Counted from the stretch's first letter, positions 7,816 to 16,785 are shown. The stretch: 64,000 nucleotides of DNA from Psychrobacter glaciei (GCF_014652895.1 NZ_BMZR01000006.1:1-64000); one strand, 5' to 3'. The notes: generated by a model not told the origin, from the sequence alone. Program-made: numbers and translations.

Positions 7816-8469
7816 ATGAATGAGTCATTTAATCACGCTGGAACTTGGGGTCTCGCACTAATTGTTATTGTTCTGATTTCTTGGTTCTTTTACCGTTATT
7901 TCGCACCAAAGAACTGGCGTGAATGGGCGGGTGCTGGTGTAGTTCAGGCTTTCATTATTGCACTTTACGCAGAAATGTATGGCTTTCCGCTCACTATATA
8001 TTTATTAGTACGGTTTTTTGGTTTGGACAGCCAATATGTCAGCGCTAGCTTATGGTCGACCCTTGTTGGTTTAGGTGAGACAGGCATGATGATCTCAATG
8101 CTACTCGGCTATGCTATTGCATTTTTAGGAGTCGGTCTTTTTGCTCAAGGTTGGCGCCAAGTCCACAAAGCACGAGGGGAAAATCGTTTAGTAACTGATG
8201 GACTCTATGCCTACGTACGTCATCCTCAGTACACCGGGTTGTTTATTGCACTGTTCGGTGAGGGTGTGGTGCATTGGCCAACTCTGTTTTCAATCGGTCT
8301 GTTTCCAGTGATTGTGCTTGTATACACATGGTTAGCTCGACGTGAGGAACGGCATATGTTTGAAGAGTTTGGTAAAGACTACCTTGCTTACAAACAGCAA
8401 GTGCCAATGTTTATTCCTCAATGGGGTCAATGGCGTCAACTTGCCGCCGCCGCACGAGTTAAAAAGTAA
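7816..8469 (+). CDS. Isoprenylcysteine carboxyl methyltransferase (ICMT)-like membrane protein
   Basis: A 217-residue protein with about five hydrophobic segments and the ICMT/PEMT C-terminal signature: LVTDGLYAYVRHPQYTGLFIA, then a hydrophobic stretch and RREERHMFEEFGKDYLAYKQQVPMFIP. These residues bind S-adenosylmethionine in characterised family members. Bacteria do not prenylate proteins this way, so the substrate is unknown. Homologues commonly sit beside copper or silver P-type ATPases. The start follows AGGGAAAG. Confidence 0.85.
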   Translation: MNESFNHAGTWGLALIVIVLISWFFYRYFAPKNWREWAGAGVVQAFIIALYAEMYGFPLTIYLLVRFFGLDSQYVSASLWSTLVGLGETGMMISMLLGYAIAFLGVGLFAQGWRQVHKARGENRLVTDGLYAYVRHPQYTGLFIALFGEGVVHWPTLFSIGLFPVIVLVYTWLARREERHMFEEFGKDYLAYKQQVPMFIPQWGQWRQLAAAARVKK

Positions 8470-8581
8470 TATCAATACAGGATAAAGCTTTAATTCATAC
8501 AAATCCTTAGAGTTAGCATGGTTAGATACGATTGGTTATCTTGAGCTTGAACCACATCATACAATAGTGAGGATTACTAAG

Positions 8582-8860
8582 ATGGTCAAATCAAACTTAA
8601 CAACAAGTACTTTAAGGATTGCCCCTGTTGGCAACAGTGTATCGTTGTTTCTACTTATTAGTTATCTATTATGCATAGGGTTTGGTTTACTCGCACCCGA
8701 ACAGATAGCGATGCACGAAGCTTGGGCACCTCTACTACCTGGCTTTGAGTGGTTAACATGGACAGGTTTTCTAATTGGACTTGTAGAATCATATCTTTAC
8801 GGTTGGTATTTCGCCATCTTGTTCGTGCCACTATATCGTTGGTTCGCCAAAGTGCGCTAA
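8582..8860 (+). CDS. Small two-helix membrane protein, DUF5676-type
   Basis: A 92-residue protein with two hydrophobic segments (LFLLISYLLCIGFGLL and WTGFLIGLVESYLYGWYFAILFVPLY). The spacing LLPGFEWLTWTGFLIGLVESYLYGW fits the DUF5676 family of small membrane proteins found next to heavy-metal ATPases. The ATG at 8582 is preferred over an in-frame GTG at 8567, because GTGAGGAT is the ribosome-binding site for the ATG. Function unknown; co-occurrence with the downstream ATPase suggests a role in copper export. Confidence 0.78.
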   Translation: MVKSNLTTSTLRIAPVGNSVSLFLLISYLLCIGFGLLAPEQIAMHEAWAPLLPGFEWLTWTGFLIGLVESYLYGWYFAILFVPLYRWFAKVR

Positions 8861-8958
8861 AGATATTGATATATTAACAGTCAGTAAACCTCTTCGGTTC
8901 GAGTAAAAATTAATTGAAGAGTTGGAGTGATCACAGTTTAGACTGAGGAGAAATCATA

Positions 8959-9114
8959 ATGAATGGGTCAATGCATGGCATGATGAACGGCTCAATGATG
9001 TATGGCATGGGCTGGGTTATGATGCTTATCTGTTTGTTATTCACCCTACTATTTTTCGCAGTACTAGTACTAACAATCATGGCACTGCTCAAGTATTTGC
9101 GTGATAAAAACTAA
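8959..9114 (+). CDS. 51-residue Met-rich single-span membrane peptide
   Basis: An uninterrupted reading frame starts at an ATG nine bases after GAGGAG (8945-8950). It encodes MNGSMHGMMNGSMMYGMGW, then a long hydrophobic helix, ending KYLRDKN. The first 22 residues hold nine Met and one His, an obvious Cu(I)/Ag(I)-binding composition, followed by one transmembrane segment of about 24 residues with a positive C-terminus. It lies between the DUF5676 gene and the copper ATPase. No family is recognised with certainty; the strong ribosome-binding site and composition argue that it is real. Confidence 0.72.
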   Translation: MNGSMHGMMNGSMMYGMGWVMMLICLLFTLLFFAVLVLTIMALLKYLRDKN

Positions 9115-9252
9115 ATTCCAATTGAAAAGTATAGAAATTATTTTTTAGAGGTTTTTAGATTAATGATTAGATGAATAGCAATCGAGGATTGATGATAGTG
9201 CTTTAAGAGTTGTACTTATTATCAATATTTATTGTCTTCAAGGAGTGATTTT

Positions 9253-11862
9253 ATGAAACATATTGCCGATGAAAAATCTATCAAAGGTGGTCAGTACGAT
9301 AAAGTGCCAGAAAACTATAGTGGTACGGTTTATATCTGCCCGATGCATCCTGAGGTTAGAGATACTGAGAAGAGCGATTGTCCGATATGCGGCATGTTTC
9401 TCAAACCTGAAGACGAGGTTGCTGAATCCAACAGTAATGAGGGCAGTCATGCGCATTGTCATAAAGCGGATGCTAATAATAGTACTGAGTTAAAGTCTGT
9501 CGAAGGCAATAAGTACGACAAGATACCAGAAAATTATAACGGCACGATTTATATTTGTCCTATGCATCCAGAAGTAAGAGATGTTGAAAAAAGTGACTGC
9601 CCAATATGTGGCATGTTTCTTAAACCTGAAGACGAAGTTGCTAAAGATGATAGTCACGCTAGCTGTCATGGAAAGGATACTGATAGTAGCGGAGTAAAAT
9701 CTGTTAAAGGCGGTAAATACGATAAAGTACCTGCTGATTACGATGGCACGGTATATACCTGTCCTATGCATCCTGAAGTGAGAGACGTTAGAAATAGCGG
9801 TTGTCCGATATGTGGTATGGCGCTTGAGCCCGAAACGCTTACTATCGGTGAAGAGGACACCTCAGAGCTTGACGACATGACTCGTCGTTTTTGGATATGT
9901 ACCGTGTTGACTGTACCGCTATTAATATATGTGATGAGCGGTATGTTTGGAGTTGACTTTAGTCAGTATGGTATCTCTTCAAAGATCTTACAATGGGCTG
10001 AGTTAGTGCTCGCGACCCCTGTAGTGCTTTGGGGCGCCGCCCCGTTTTTCGTCCGTGGCTGGCAGTCTATAAAAAGCCGCAATCTAAATATGTTTACCTT
10101 GATTGCGATAGGCGTAGGCGCTGCTTATATTTTTAGTATTGTCGCGACCTTTTTTCCCGATATTTTCCCAGACAGTTTCAGAGATGCCTCTGGTCAAGTC
10201 GGAGTCTACTATGAAGCGGCAGCGGTCATTGTGACCTTGGTGCTACTGGGTCAAGTATTAGAGCTCAAAGCTAGAAGTCAAACTTCAGGTGCGATTAGAG
10301 CTTTGCTTGAGCTCGCACCACCAACCGCAAGACGTGTCGATGAAAACGGTGAAGAAGTCGAAGTCTCGCTTGATGAGGTCGTCACTGGCGATAAGCTACG
10401 GGTTAAACCAGGTGAGAAACTACCCGTAGATGGTACAGTGATCGATGGTAATAGTAATGTTGATGAATCAATGGTGACGGGTGAGCCAATCCCTGTATCA
10501 AAAGTAGCAGGAGATACAGTGACTGGTGGTACGGTAAATGGCACCGGAACGCTATTAGTCGAAGCGGTCAATGTTGGAGCAGATTCAGTATTATCTAAAA
10601 TTGTACAAATGGTTGCTGAAGCCCAGCGTAGCCGCGCGCCTATCCAGCGCTTGGTAGATCAAGTGGCGGGTTGGTTCGTACCTATTGTTATTGTCAGCTC
10701 TATCATAACCTTTATTGTCTGGGCGATATTCGGCCCTGAGCCCGCTATGGCCTATGCTTTGGTTAACGCGATTGCGGTACTGATTATTGCTTGTCCTTGC
10801 GCCCTTGGTCTAGCGACGCCGATGTCCATTATGGTTGGTACCGGCAAAGGCGCGCAAAACGGCGTCCTCATCAAAAATGCTGAAGCGTTAGAGAGTATGG
10901 AAAAAGTCGATACCATTGTCGTCGACAAGACCGGAACACTGACCGCTGGTAAGCCCGGGCTTACCGCAATTGATGCGCAGGTAGGTCAAGATGAAGACGA
11001 GTTCCTCGCATTGGTAGCCTCAGTAGAAAGCGCTAGCGAGCATCCTTTAGCAGAAGCTATCGTTAGAGCAGCTCAAGAAAGATCACTCATTATTCCTAAA
11101 GCTACTGACTTTAATTCGACTACTGGCGAAGGCGTACAAGCCGTGGTCGATGGTAAGAAAGTCGCTATTGGTAACTCTAAGCTTATGGAAAGCCTAAATA
11201 GTTTTGATAATGAGCTGTCCACTAAAGCTGATGTCCGTAGAAAAGACGGTGAAACGGTAATGTTTGTGGCTATAGACGGTAAAGCTGCTGGTATTATTTC
11301 AGTTGCTGACCCTATTAAACCAAGCACTAAAGAGGCTATTTCACTGCTTCATGACGCAGGTTTAAAAGTTGTGATGCTAACCGGTGACAACGAAAAAACC
11401 GCGCAGGCAGTCGCCAATAAACTAGGTATTGATGAAGTTCATGCGGATGTCTCACCAGAGGATAAAAACCGTATCGTCAAAGAAATGCAAGACAGCGGTA
11501 AATTGGTCGCTATGGCGGGTGATGGTATCAACGACGCACCAGCGCTAGCGCAAGCTAATGTTGGTATCGCTATGGGAACCGGTACCGATGTGGCGATGGA
11601 GAGTGCGGGCATTACCCTGCTAAAAGGTGATTTAATGGGCATTGCCAAAGCTTATAAGCTTAGCCGCGCCACCATGCGCAATATCAGACAGAATCTGTTT
11701 TTTGCCTTTATCTACAATGCACTTGGTGTTCCTATTGCCGCAGGTGTGCTCTATCCCATATTTGGGCTTCTGCTCAGTCCGATGATAGCAGCGGCAGCGA
11801 TGAGCTTGTCGTCATTCTCGGTGATTGCTAACGCGCTGCGATTGCGCCGTTTGAAACTATAA
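9253..11862 (+). CDS. Copper/silver-exporting P1B-type ATPase with three N-terminal metal-binding repeats
   Basis: An 869-residue ATPase that pumps Cu(I)/Ag(I) out of the cytoplasm. Instead of CxxC HMA domains, the N-terminus carries three heavy-metal-binding repeats, each CPMHPEVRD...CPICGM, at about residues 29-53, 102-126 and 170-194. The first two are separated from the next by His/Cys linkers (SHAHCHK, SHASCHG). Core motifs are intact: TGEP actuator loop, transmembrane CPC (514-516), DKTGTLT with phosphorylated D558, SEHPLAEA, and GDGINDAP (756-763). The ATG at 9253 follows AAGGAG; an upstream in-frame TTG overlaps that site and was not used. The SilP/CopF-like architecture is common in mobile copper and silver resistance. 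Confidence 0.96.
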   Translation: MKHIADEKSIKGGQYDKVPENYSGTVYICPMHPEVRDTEKSDCPICGMFLKPEDEVAESNSNEGSHAHCHKADANNSTELKSVEGNKYDKIPENYNGTIYICPMHPEVRDVEKSDCPICGMFLKPEDEVAKDDSHASCHGKDTDSSGVKSVKGGKYDKVPADYDGTVYTCPMHPEVRDVRNSGCPICGMALEPETLTIGEEDTSELDDMTRRFWICTVLTVPLLIYVMSGMFGVDFSQYGISSKILQWAELVLATPVVLWGAAPFFVRGWQSIKSRNLNMFTLIAIGVGAAYIFSIVATFFPDIFPDSFRDASGQVGVYYEAAAVIVTLVLLGQVLELKARSQTSGAIRALLELAPPTARRVDENGEEVEVSLDEVVTGDKLRVKPGEKLPVDGTVIDGNSNVDESMVTGEPIPVSKVAGDTVTGGTVNGTGTLLVEAVNVGADSVLSKIVQMVAEAQRSRAPIQRLVDQVAGWFVPIVIVSSIITFIVWAIFGPEPAMAYALVNAIAVLIIACPCALGLATPMSIMVGTGKGAQNGVLIKNAEALESMEKVDTIVVDKTGTLTAGKPGLTAIDAQVGQDEDEFLALVASVESASEHPLAEAIVRAAQERSLIIPKATDFNSTTGEGVQAVVDGKKVAIGNSKLMESLNSFDNELSTKADVRRKDGETVMFVAIDGKAAGIISVADPIKPSTKEAISLLHDAGLKVVMLTGDNEKTAQAVANKLGIDEVHADVSPEDKNRIVKEMQDSGKLVAMAGDGINDAPALAQANVGIAMGTGTDVAMESAGITLLKGDLMGIAKAYKLSRATMRNIRQNLFFAFIYNALGVPIAAGVLYPIFGLLLSPMIAAAAMSLSSFSVIANALRLRRLKL

Positions 11863-11942
11863 TTCTGGTACGGTAAAAAGTGTTCTAAAGCACACTGACA
11901 CATACTGGTCTAAACAAGATCACAAAATATAAGGATACCGTT

Positions 11943-12227
11943 ATGGGCAGCTTTTCTATTACACATTGGCTGATTTTATTGGTCGTAGTGGTGGTCGTAT
12001 TTGGTACTGCCAAGCTTAAAAATGCAGGTAAAGATTTAGGCGGTGCGGTGAAAGGTTTTAAAGAAGCGGTCAAAGATGAAGAACCCGAGAATGCTCGCAA
12101 AAATCATGTGCTTAGCCATGAAAATAGTACGCCAGCTGCAAGTAATGATTTAAATACGCGTGTAGGTAATCAGGCTGATGATATGGAAATCAGCCCTATT
12201 TCCACTGATGACCAGCCTAAAGTATGA
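11943..12227 (+). CDS. tatA: Sec-independent translocase protein TatA
   Basis: A 94-residue protein with the TatA pattern: short N-terminus (MGSFSITHW), one hydrophobic helix ([16 protein letters not shown] with the FG pair), an amphipathic helix ([22 protein letters not shown]) and a polar tail. TatA oligomers form the passage for folded proteins with twin-arginine signals. It starts 81 bases after the copper ATPase, with AAGGA as ribosome-binding site, so it may be co-transcribed with the island. The CopA oxidase upstream is an expected substrate. Confidence 0.95.
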   Translation: MGSFSITHWLILLVVVVVVFGTAKLKNAGKDLGGAVKGFKEAVKDEEPENARKNHVLSHENSTPAASNDLNTRVGNQADDMEISPISTDDQPKV

Positions 12228-12232
12228 AGCGC

Positions 12233-12251
12233 GCCGCTTATAAATAGCGGC
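12233..12251 (+). other. Short hairpin in the tatA-tatB gap
   Basis: GCCGCT, a 7-base AT loop, then AGCGGC. There is no T-tract, so it is not a classical terminator. It could stabilise the tatA mRNA end and raise TatA over TatB, which is the ratio the complex needs; that is inference. Confidence 0.4.
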
Positions 12252-12282
12252 ACTAAGTAGTCTATTAATATATGTGACTGTT

Positions 12283-12669
12283 ATGTTTGATATTGGGTTT
12301 TCCGAATTACTCTTGTTTGGCGTCATTGCTTTAATCGTATTGGGCCCAGAAAAACTGCCGCAAGCCGCACGTACCGCTGGGCAATGGTATGCCAAACTGC
12401 GCCGTACAGTATCCACTCTACAATCTGAAATAGAAGCTGAGCTTGATCTAGCTGAAACACGTCAACAAATGCAAAATGAACTTGCGAAAATCCGTCAGAC
12501 CGAGTCGGATATGAAGCGCGAATTAGCAGAAATGCGTGGCAGTATGCAAAAGTTTGAGCAGTCACAGAACCAAAGCCTAGACGCTTCACATCAGTCAATC
12601 ACCCCTTATGATAAAGACCATCAACAGAATACTACCTCCTCGTTCATTAAACAGGAGGCGGATCAGTGA
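12283..12669 (+). CDS. tatB: Twin-arginine translocase subunit TatB
   Basis: A 128-residue protein starting MFDIGFSELLLFGVIALIVLGPEKLP, the canonical TatB N-terminus with the GPEKLP hinge, followed by an amphipathic helix and a long Glu/Gln-rich coiled region (residues 45-95). TatB with TatC recognises twin-arginine signals. The ATG at 12283 is chosen over the in-frame GTG at 12274 because family members begin at MFDIG. The stop overlaps the tatC start, and AGGAGG inside the 3' end serves tatC. Confidence 0.95.
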   Translation: MFDIGFSELLLFGVIALIVLGPEKLPQAARTAGQWYAKLRRTVSTLQSEIEAELDLAETRQQMQNELAKIRQTESDMKRELAEMRGSMQKFEQSQNQSLDASHQSITPYDKDHQQNTTSSFIKQEADQ

Positions 12670-13535
12670 GCCTATTTAAACGGCAAAAAAGTCGACAAGA
12701 AAAAATAACAGATATAGAGTTTGAGGCGCCAACAGATACAACACAGAATAGTGAGTCTGGAGATACGTTAGGTACGCTTGGCGATATGCCTATTACCGGA
12801 CATTTAATCGAGCTGCGTACGCACTTAATAAGAATATGCGTGGTCGTCTTAATTATATTCTTAGTATTGGTGGGATTTTCACGCGAGCTTTATAATCTTT
12901 TATCAGACCCATTAGTGGCGCAGTTACCCATCAATTCGACCATGATTGCCACTGATATAACGTCAAACTTTATGGCACCCATTCGCTTAACGATATTCGT
13001 CGCCGCATTTTTAGCAATGCCTTATATCCTGTATCAAATTTGGTCATTTGTAGCTTCCGGCTTATATAAAAAAGAGAAGAAAATTGCCATTCCTGTACTG
13101 CTATCTTCGATATTTCTATTTTATGCTGGTGTTGCTTTTTCCTACTTTGTCGTACTCAAAGGGGTATTGAAATTTTTTATTATGTTCGCTCCGCAGAACG
13201 TTATACCAATGACCGATATTGACAGTTATCTGAGCTTTGCCCTCAAGCTATTTATGGTGTTTGGACTGACTTTTGAGATTCCAGTGGTTACCTTATTGCT
13301 GATAATGGCCGGAATCGTTTCTACTCAAAGTTTAGAAGATAAGCGTCGTTATATCATAGTTGGCTGTTTTGGGATCGCCGCGGTAGTGACACCGCCTGAT
13401 GGTGTATCAATGCTGTTGTTGGCGATTCCTATGTGGCTATTGTTTGAGCTGGGTTTACTCTTAGCAAAGATATTAATTAAAAATGAACGAAATAATGATT
13501 TAGTCTCAGGGAATGAAACATTAGAAAGTAGCTAG
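12666..13535 (+). CDS. tatC: Twin-arginine translocase subunit TatC
   Basis: A 289-residue polytopic protein with six hydrophobic segments and the TatC signature blocks GHLIELRTHLIRI, FMAPIRLTIFVAAFLAMPYILYQIWSFVASGLYKKEKK and FGLTFEIPVVTLLL. It is the twin-arginine signal receptor. The start is GTG at 12666, overlapping the tatB stop by four bases and preceded by AGGAGG, indicating translational coupling. The N-terminal 35 residues form a polar extension longer than in E. coli. Confidence 0.96.
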   Translation: MSLFKRQKSRQEKITDIEFEAPTDTTQNSESGDTLGTLGDMPITGHLIELRTHLIRICVVVLIIFLVLVGFSRELYNLLSDPLVAQLPINSTMIATDITSNFMAPIRLTIFVAAFLAMPYILYQIWSFVASGLYKKEKKIAIPVLLSSIFLFYAGVAFSYFVVLKGVLKFFIMFAPQNVIPMTDIDSYLSFALKLFMVFGLTFEIPVVTLLLIMAGIVSTQSLEDKRRYIIVGCFGIAAVVTPPDGVSMLLLAIPMWLLFELGLLLAKILIKNERNNDLVSGNETLESS

Positions 13536-13618
13536 CACTACTTAAACACGCCAAGTACCTTTTTTACTTTTTACTAGAGTATGTCAGCGTGAGTACTCTA
13601 CTTAGCGACGGACTCTAA

Positions 13619-14908
13619 ATGGAACACCTAACCAGCAACAACGAGAAAAATGACGGTCTTGCAAATCGACTTAACCAAGAGTGCTACTGCATTACCCTTG
13701 ATCGTAAAGCGCTTAATACAAGCCTTCAAGATCAATTGGTAGAAACTAGAAACAATCCAATAGGAGCGAACGAGCTTAATAAGCTTTTTTCAGCAACACC
13801 CGTGTTCGTTCCCAAAACAGAGATAGAGGCGATGGAGCGAATCGTCAGGGCTATCGAGTCAGCTGCCGAACTGCCATTGTATCAAGAGCAAGTGCTGTCG
13901 TGGGCACCAGAAATAGCTGCTTTCGACCCAGGCCCAATAGGGGCCCTCATGGGTTATGACTTTCACTTGGGTAGCGATGGACCTCAGCTCATCGAGGTCA
14001 ATACTAATGCCGGTGGCGCATTTCTGAATGTGTTGCTCGCTCGCGCACAAAAACGCTGTTGCAACCCCTCAGAGCAAAGCGCTGCAACCAATCAAATGCT
14101 AGATAGGTTCGAGGAAGCAGTGTTTGACATGTTCAAACAGGAATGGCAGCGACAATCGGCTACTGCCATGCCTAATCACATAGCTATTATCGATAATGAT
14201 CCCAAAAGCCAGTTCATGTATTTAGAGTTTCAGCTGGCTTGCCGACTACTTCAAGCTAAGGGCATTGATACCGTTATACTTGGTCCCTCTGAACTTAACT
14301 ATGTTGATGGCAAGCTGACAGCGCGTGGTAAGCCCATTGATATGATCTATAATCGGTTGGTCGACTTTGCATTTGAAAACCCTAACCACGCCGTGCTTAA
14401 AAGTGCCTATCTAGAGGGTGCGGTAGTAGTAACGCCTAATCCTCATGTTCATGCTATATTTGCTAATAAGCGCAACTTAGCCTTACTATCCGATCCGCAG
14501 ACATTGCGCGCTTGGGGTCTAGATGAGGCTGCAGCGAGGTACCTTGAAAAGTCTGTACCAAAGACTAAGCTTGTATCAAAAGACGAGGCAGCAGAGTTGT
14601 GGCGTACTCGGCGACAGCTGTTTTTTAAGCCAGTTGCTGGTCATGGAAGCAAAGGGGTCTATCGCGGTAGCAAGCTGACTCGACGCGTTTTTGAGAACAT
14701 TCTGGATGAGGATTATATCGCACAGACCTTTGTTCCTGCAGGAGAGCGATCAATAAAAATCGATGATGTTGTGACGACCAAAAAGGTAGATATACGTCTC
14801 TATACCTATGCAGGACAGCTGTTATTAACTGCTGGGCGTATCTATCAAGGTCAGACGACCAATTTCCGTACACCAGGGGGTGGATTTGCGCCTGTTTTCC
14901 AAGTGTAA
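13619..14908 (+). CDS. ATP-grasp superfamily protein of unknown substrate
   Basis: A 429-residue protein with ATP-grasp features: a glycine-rich nucleotide loop (KPVAGHGSKGVYRG), an acidic or basic metal and substrate region (PQLIEVNTNAGGAF near residues 122-134; VDIRLYTYAG near 390) and a C-terminal GQTTNFRTPGGGFAPVFQV block. The arrangement is reminiscent of glutathione- or peptide-ligase-type enzymes that join an amine to a carboxylate with ATP. The substrate cannot be told. A broken copy of its last 30 codons lies at 15537-15632, beyond a reverse-strand gene. Confidence 0.75.
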   Translation: MEHLTSNNEKNDGLANRLNQECYCITLDRKALNTSLQDQLVETRNNPIGANELNKLFSATPVFVPKTEIEAMERIVRAIESAAELPLYQEQVLSWAPEIAAFDPGPIGALMGYDFHLGSDGPQLIEVNTNAGGAFLNVLLARAQKRCCNPSEQSAATNQMLDRFEEAVFDMFKQEWQRQSATAMPNHIAIIDNDPKSQFMYLEFQLACRLLQAKGIDTVILGPSELNYVDGKLTARGKPIDMIYNRLVDFAFENPNHAVLKSAYLEGAVVVTPNPHVHAIFANKRNLALLSDPQTLRAWGLDEAAARYLEKSVPKTKLVSKDEAAELWRTRRQLFFKPVAGHGSKGVYRGSKLTRRVFENILDEDYIAQTFVPAGERSIKIDDVVTTKKVDIRLYTYAGQLLLTAGRIYQGQTTNFRTPGGGFAPVFQV

Positions 14909-14956
14909 TGGTGTAGTGAACTAAATAGCACCAACTGCCTTTAATGCTAACCTCTA

Positions 14957-15460
14957 TTACTTGGATATCTGCCAACCTAGGAACATCCATTTGACAGTGT
15001 AGATTAACAGTATCGGAATGACTACCCACTGAACGAGCGGCAACGCACCTATGCTTAGTAACGGAACATCAGGCATCAGCCCACTATAATTCCACCTTTG
15101 GCCAGCGCCAGTTGCCCAGTATTCAAAGAGTATTGTTATGGTCAGGCCAACGGCAAGGTATATCGATAAAGTCGACAGACGCCACGGCTTTGCAATCCAG
15201 AGCCAATCTTTTATAAATAACGCCGCAAGCACGTAGGCGCCAAAAGCAATATTGGCATCACCGACGGTCGCACGCGTACAAAGCCAAACCACGTCCCAGT
15301 GTCTCGCTTCGGCCATACCGGAGAAGAACGGTACCTGTGCCATCTCCCAAAAAAAATGGAGAAAGAAACTTACGCACCATATCATTAGGGCAAGCACAGC
15401 TGATGTTGCTGCTCGGCGGGATTGGCTTACAAGAGTCATCATTCCTCCAAAAATAGCCAT
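14957..15460 (-). CDS. Conserved-looking integral membrane protein of unknown function
   Basis: A 167-residue protein with four to five hydrophobic segments. A first helix containing FFLHFFWEMAQVPFF is followed by an aromatic loop, three further helices, and a C-terminal helix. His, Trp and Glu inside the first helix (LHFFWEMAQ) look functional. I do not recognise the family. It is convergent with the ATP-grasp gene and sits between that gene and a remnant of its duplicate, so it probably arrived by, or was trapped in, the same rearrangement. Confidence 0.65.
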   Translation of the reverse strand: MAIFGGMMTLVSQSRRAATSAVLALMIWCVSFFLHFFWEMAQVPFFSGMAEARHWDVVWLCTRATVGDANIAFGAYVLAALFIKDWLWIAKPWRLSTLSIYLAVGLTITILFEYWATGAGQRWNYSGLMPDVPLLSIGALPLVQWVVIPILLIYTVKWMFLGWQISK

Positions 15461-15536
15461 AGCAATAAATGCAGTTCTATGTTTACTCGTTCGTTATTAC
15501 TAGACCGAAACGCCGCTTACTGGCGTCTCCCAACGG

Positions 15537-15632
15537 CAGATTAGTATGTTGCCTGCTGCGCGTGTTTATCAAGGTCAGGTGACTAACTTCCGTACACCAG
15601 GTGGTGGATTCGCGCTTGTCTTTCAGGTGTGA
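15537..15632 (+). pseudogene. 3' remnant of a second ATP-grasp gene
   Basis: From 15546 the frame reads MLPAARVYQGQVTNFRTPGG and continues GFALVFQV before a stop. This parallels the end of the gene at 13619 (AGRIYQGQTTNFRTPGGG, FAPVFQV). The last 78 bases differ at roughly a dozen positions, mostly third codon positions, so the copy diverged as a working gene before losing its 5' part. Homology fades upstream of about 15537. Confidence 0.8.
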
Positions 15633-15703
15633 AGGTATACCTCAGATCGTGTATGATACTCTTAGAACACTTTTTAAAACACCCTCTTAGTTCGGAAAAA
15701 GCG

Positions 15704-16093
15704 ATGAGTCAAACCGTTATCCATTATTTTCTACATTTTGGCATGCCGTTGATCATCGCCTATATGTTTTTTCGTAGTGACTGTAAGCGAGTTTATTTGA
15801 TCCTATTAGCAACCATGCTAGTTGATTTAGATCATCTGCTAGCGACACCTATCTTTTCGCCCAATCGTTGTAGTATTAATTTCCATCTGCTACATACTTA
15901 TTATGCGATGGCAGTATATGCGGGCATGTTGTTTTTACCAAAGCCCTATAAGGTAATTGGTTTAGGATTATTACTGCATATGTTGACTGATTTAAATGAC
16001 TGCATAATGACTTATCTTGATTGTCCACAGTGCTTGAGTGAGGCTCCAGCCCGTGAGTTGGTAGCGTGGTTAGGCAGAGCTATTAAGTTTTAA
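15704..16093 (+). CDS. DUF6122-type small membrane protein
   Basis: A 129-residue protein beginning MSQTVIHYFLHFGMPLIIAY, with about four hydrophobic segments and conserved-looking polar pairs DLDHLLATPIF and LHTYYAM plus LLHMLTDLNDC. The His/Asp pattern in membrane-proximal positions is typical of DUF6122, which resembles metal-dependent membrane hydrolases. I chose the ATG at 15704 because upstream in-frame starts overlap the ATP-grasp remnant and family members begin with this HYFLHFG block. Function unknown. Confidence 0.7.
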   Translation: MSQTVIHYFLHFGMPLIIAYMFFRSDCKRVYLILLATMLVDLDHLLATPIFSPNRCSINFHLLHTYYAMAVYAGMLFLPKPYKVIGLGLLLHMLTDLNDCIMTYLDCPQCLSEAPARELVAWLGRAIKF

Positions 16094-16405
16094 TACGGTT
16101 GGGACTACATCCCTTTGTGCCTCTCTCATAAATCATCTCTTTAATGACTCCTAGAAGTAGATATATCGCTATCCAATCCTAAATAAGTCCTCGCATTAGA
16201 CCGCTTGTGTTCCAATTCGAGGATTGAGTTTGTCTAGCTTGTTACTCTAAGCTTAGTGAGATAGCTCTGTTTCTAATCAGGTATAGCGGCAAGAACTAAC
16301 CGCTACTTCTTCAGTTTAGTATGACTATTCAATGTGCCACGTGTTGTATCAAGCAGATCGGCGACGTTATTTAATAAAATATAGTCTCTTTATCAACAAA
16401 AAAGG
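16094..16405. other. Intergenic stretch with no recognisable gene
   Basis: I see no gene, terminator or convincing repeat here. All frames are broken by stops. Together with the remnant that follows, it looks like decayed sequence. Confidence 0.5.
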
Positions 16406-16576
16406 AATTTAAGCTATATCATTGATGATATTAGACAGATAAGTGGTTATGCAAGAGACGTGGGTATACTAGATAAGCTAGGCTACCATACGGTAGAGGA
16501 GCAGTCATCAAAGGTTGTTAGTCGCGTTGTTATCTACACTGATCAAGATAAGGGAAATAAGCTACCTATAGTTTAA
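16406..16576 (+). pseudogene. C-terminal remnant of a lost gene, possibly a McrC-like restriction nuclease subunit
   Basis: The frame from about 16406 to the stop at 16574 reads DDIRQISGYARDVGILDKLG followed by a polar stretch and VVSRVVIYTDQDKGNKLPIV. DIRQ.SGYARD..VL..LG followed by .IIY.D is, as I recall, the C-terminal pattern of PD-(D/E)XK nuclease subunits of the McrC type. No start codon or upstream domain remains. The peptide pattern makes chance unlikely, but the family name is tentative. Confidence 0.45.
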
Positions 16577-16722
16577 CTGTTGGCAAATCGATTGACAGGT
16601 GGAAGGCATGCACACAAACTCATAGCTCATTCGTTATTAAAGAGTGGACTGTCTCTTATGTTTTTATATGTATAAAATAGCCAGCCCTTATAAATAAAAG
16701 GCTTGATCTAAAATTCAGACAC

Positions 16723-16753
16723 AAAAAAACCTCAAACAATATGATATTTGAGG
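16723..16753 (-). terminator. Rho-independent terminator of tRNA-Arg
   Basis: On the reverse strand: CCTCAAA, a 10-base loop, TTTGAGG, then a run of seven T. It lies 33 bases downstream of the tRNA 3' end. Confidence 0.85.
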
Positions 16754-16785
16754 CGAACCATGAATAAAACTTAAGCTATAAATAG

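Noticed and set aside
9232..9252. TTG start adding seven residues to the copper ATPase
   Set aside because: The codons overlap the AAGGAG ribosome-binding site of the ATG at 9253.
14625..15029. Reverse-strand frame of 134 codons overlapping two genes
   Set aside because: It overlaps the end of the ATP-grasp gene and the membrane gene, and shows no family features.
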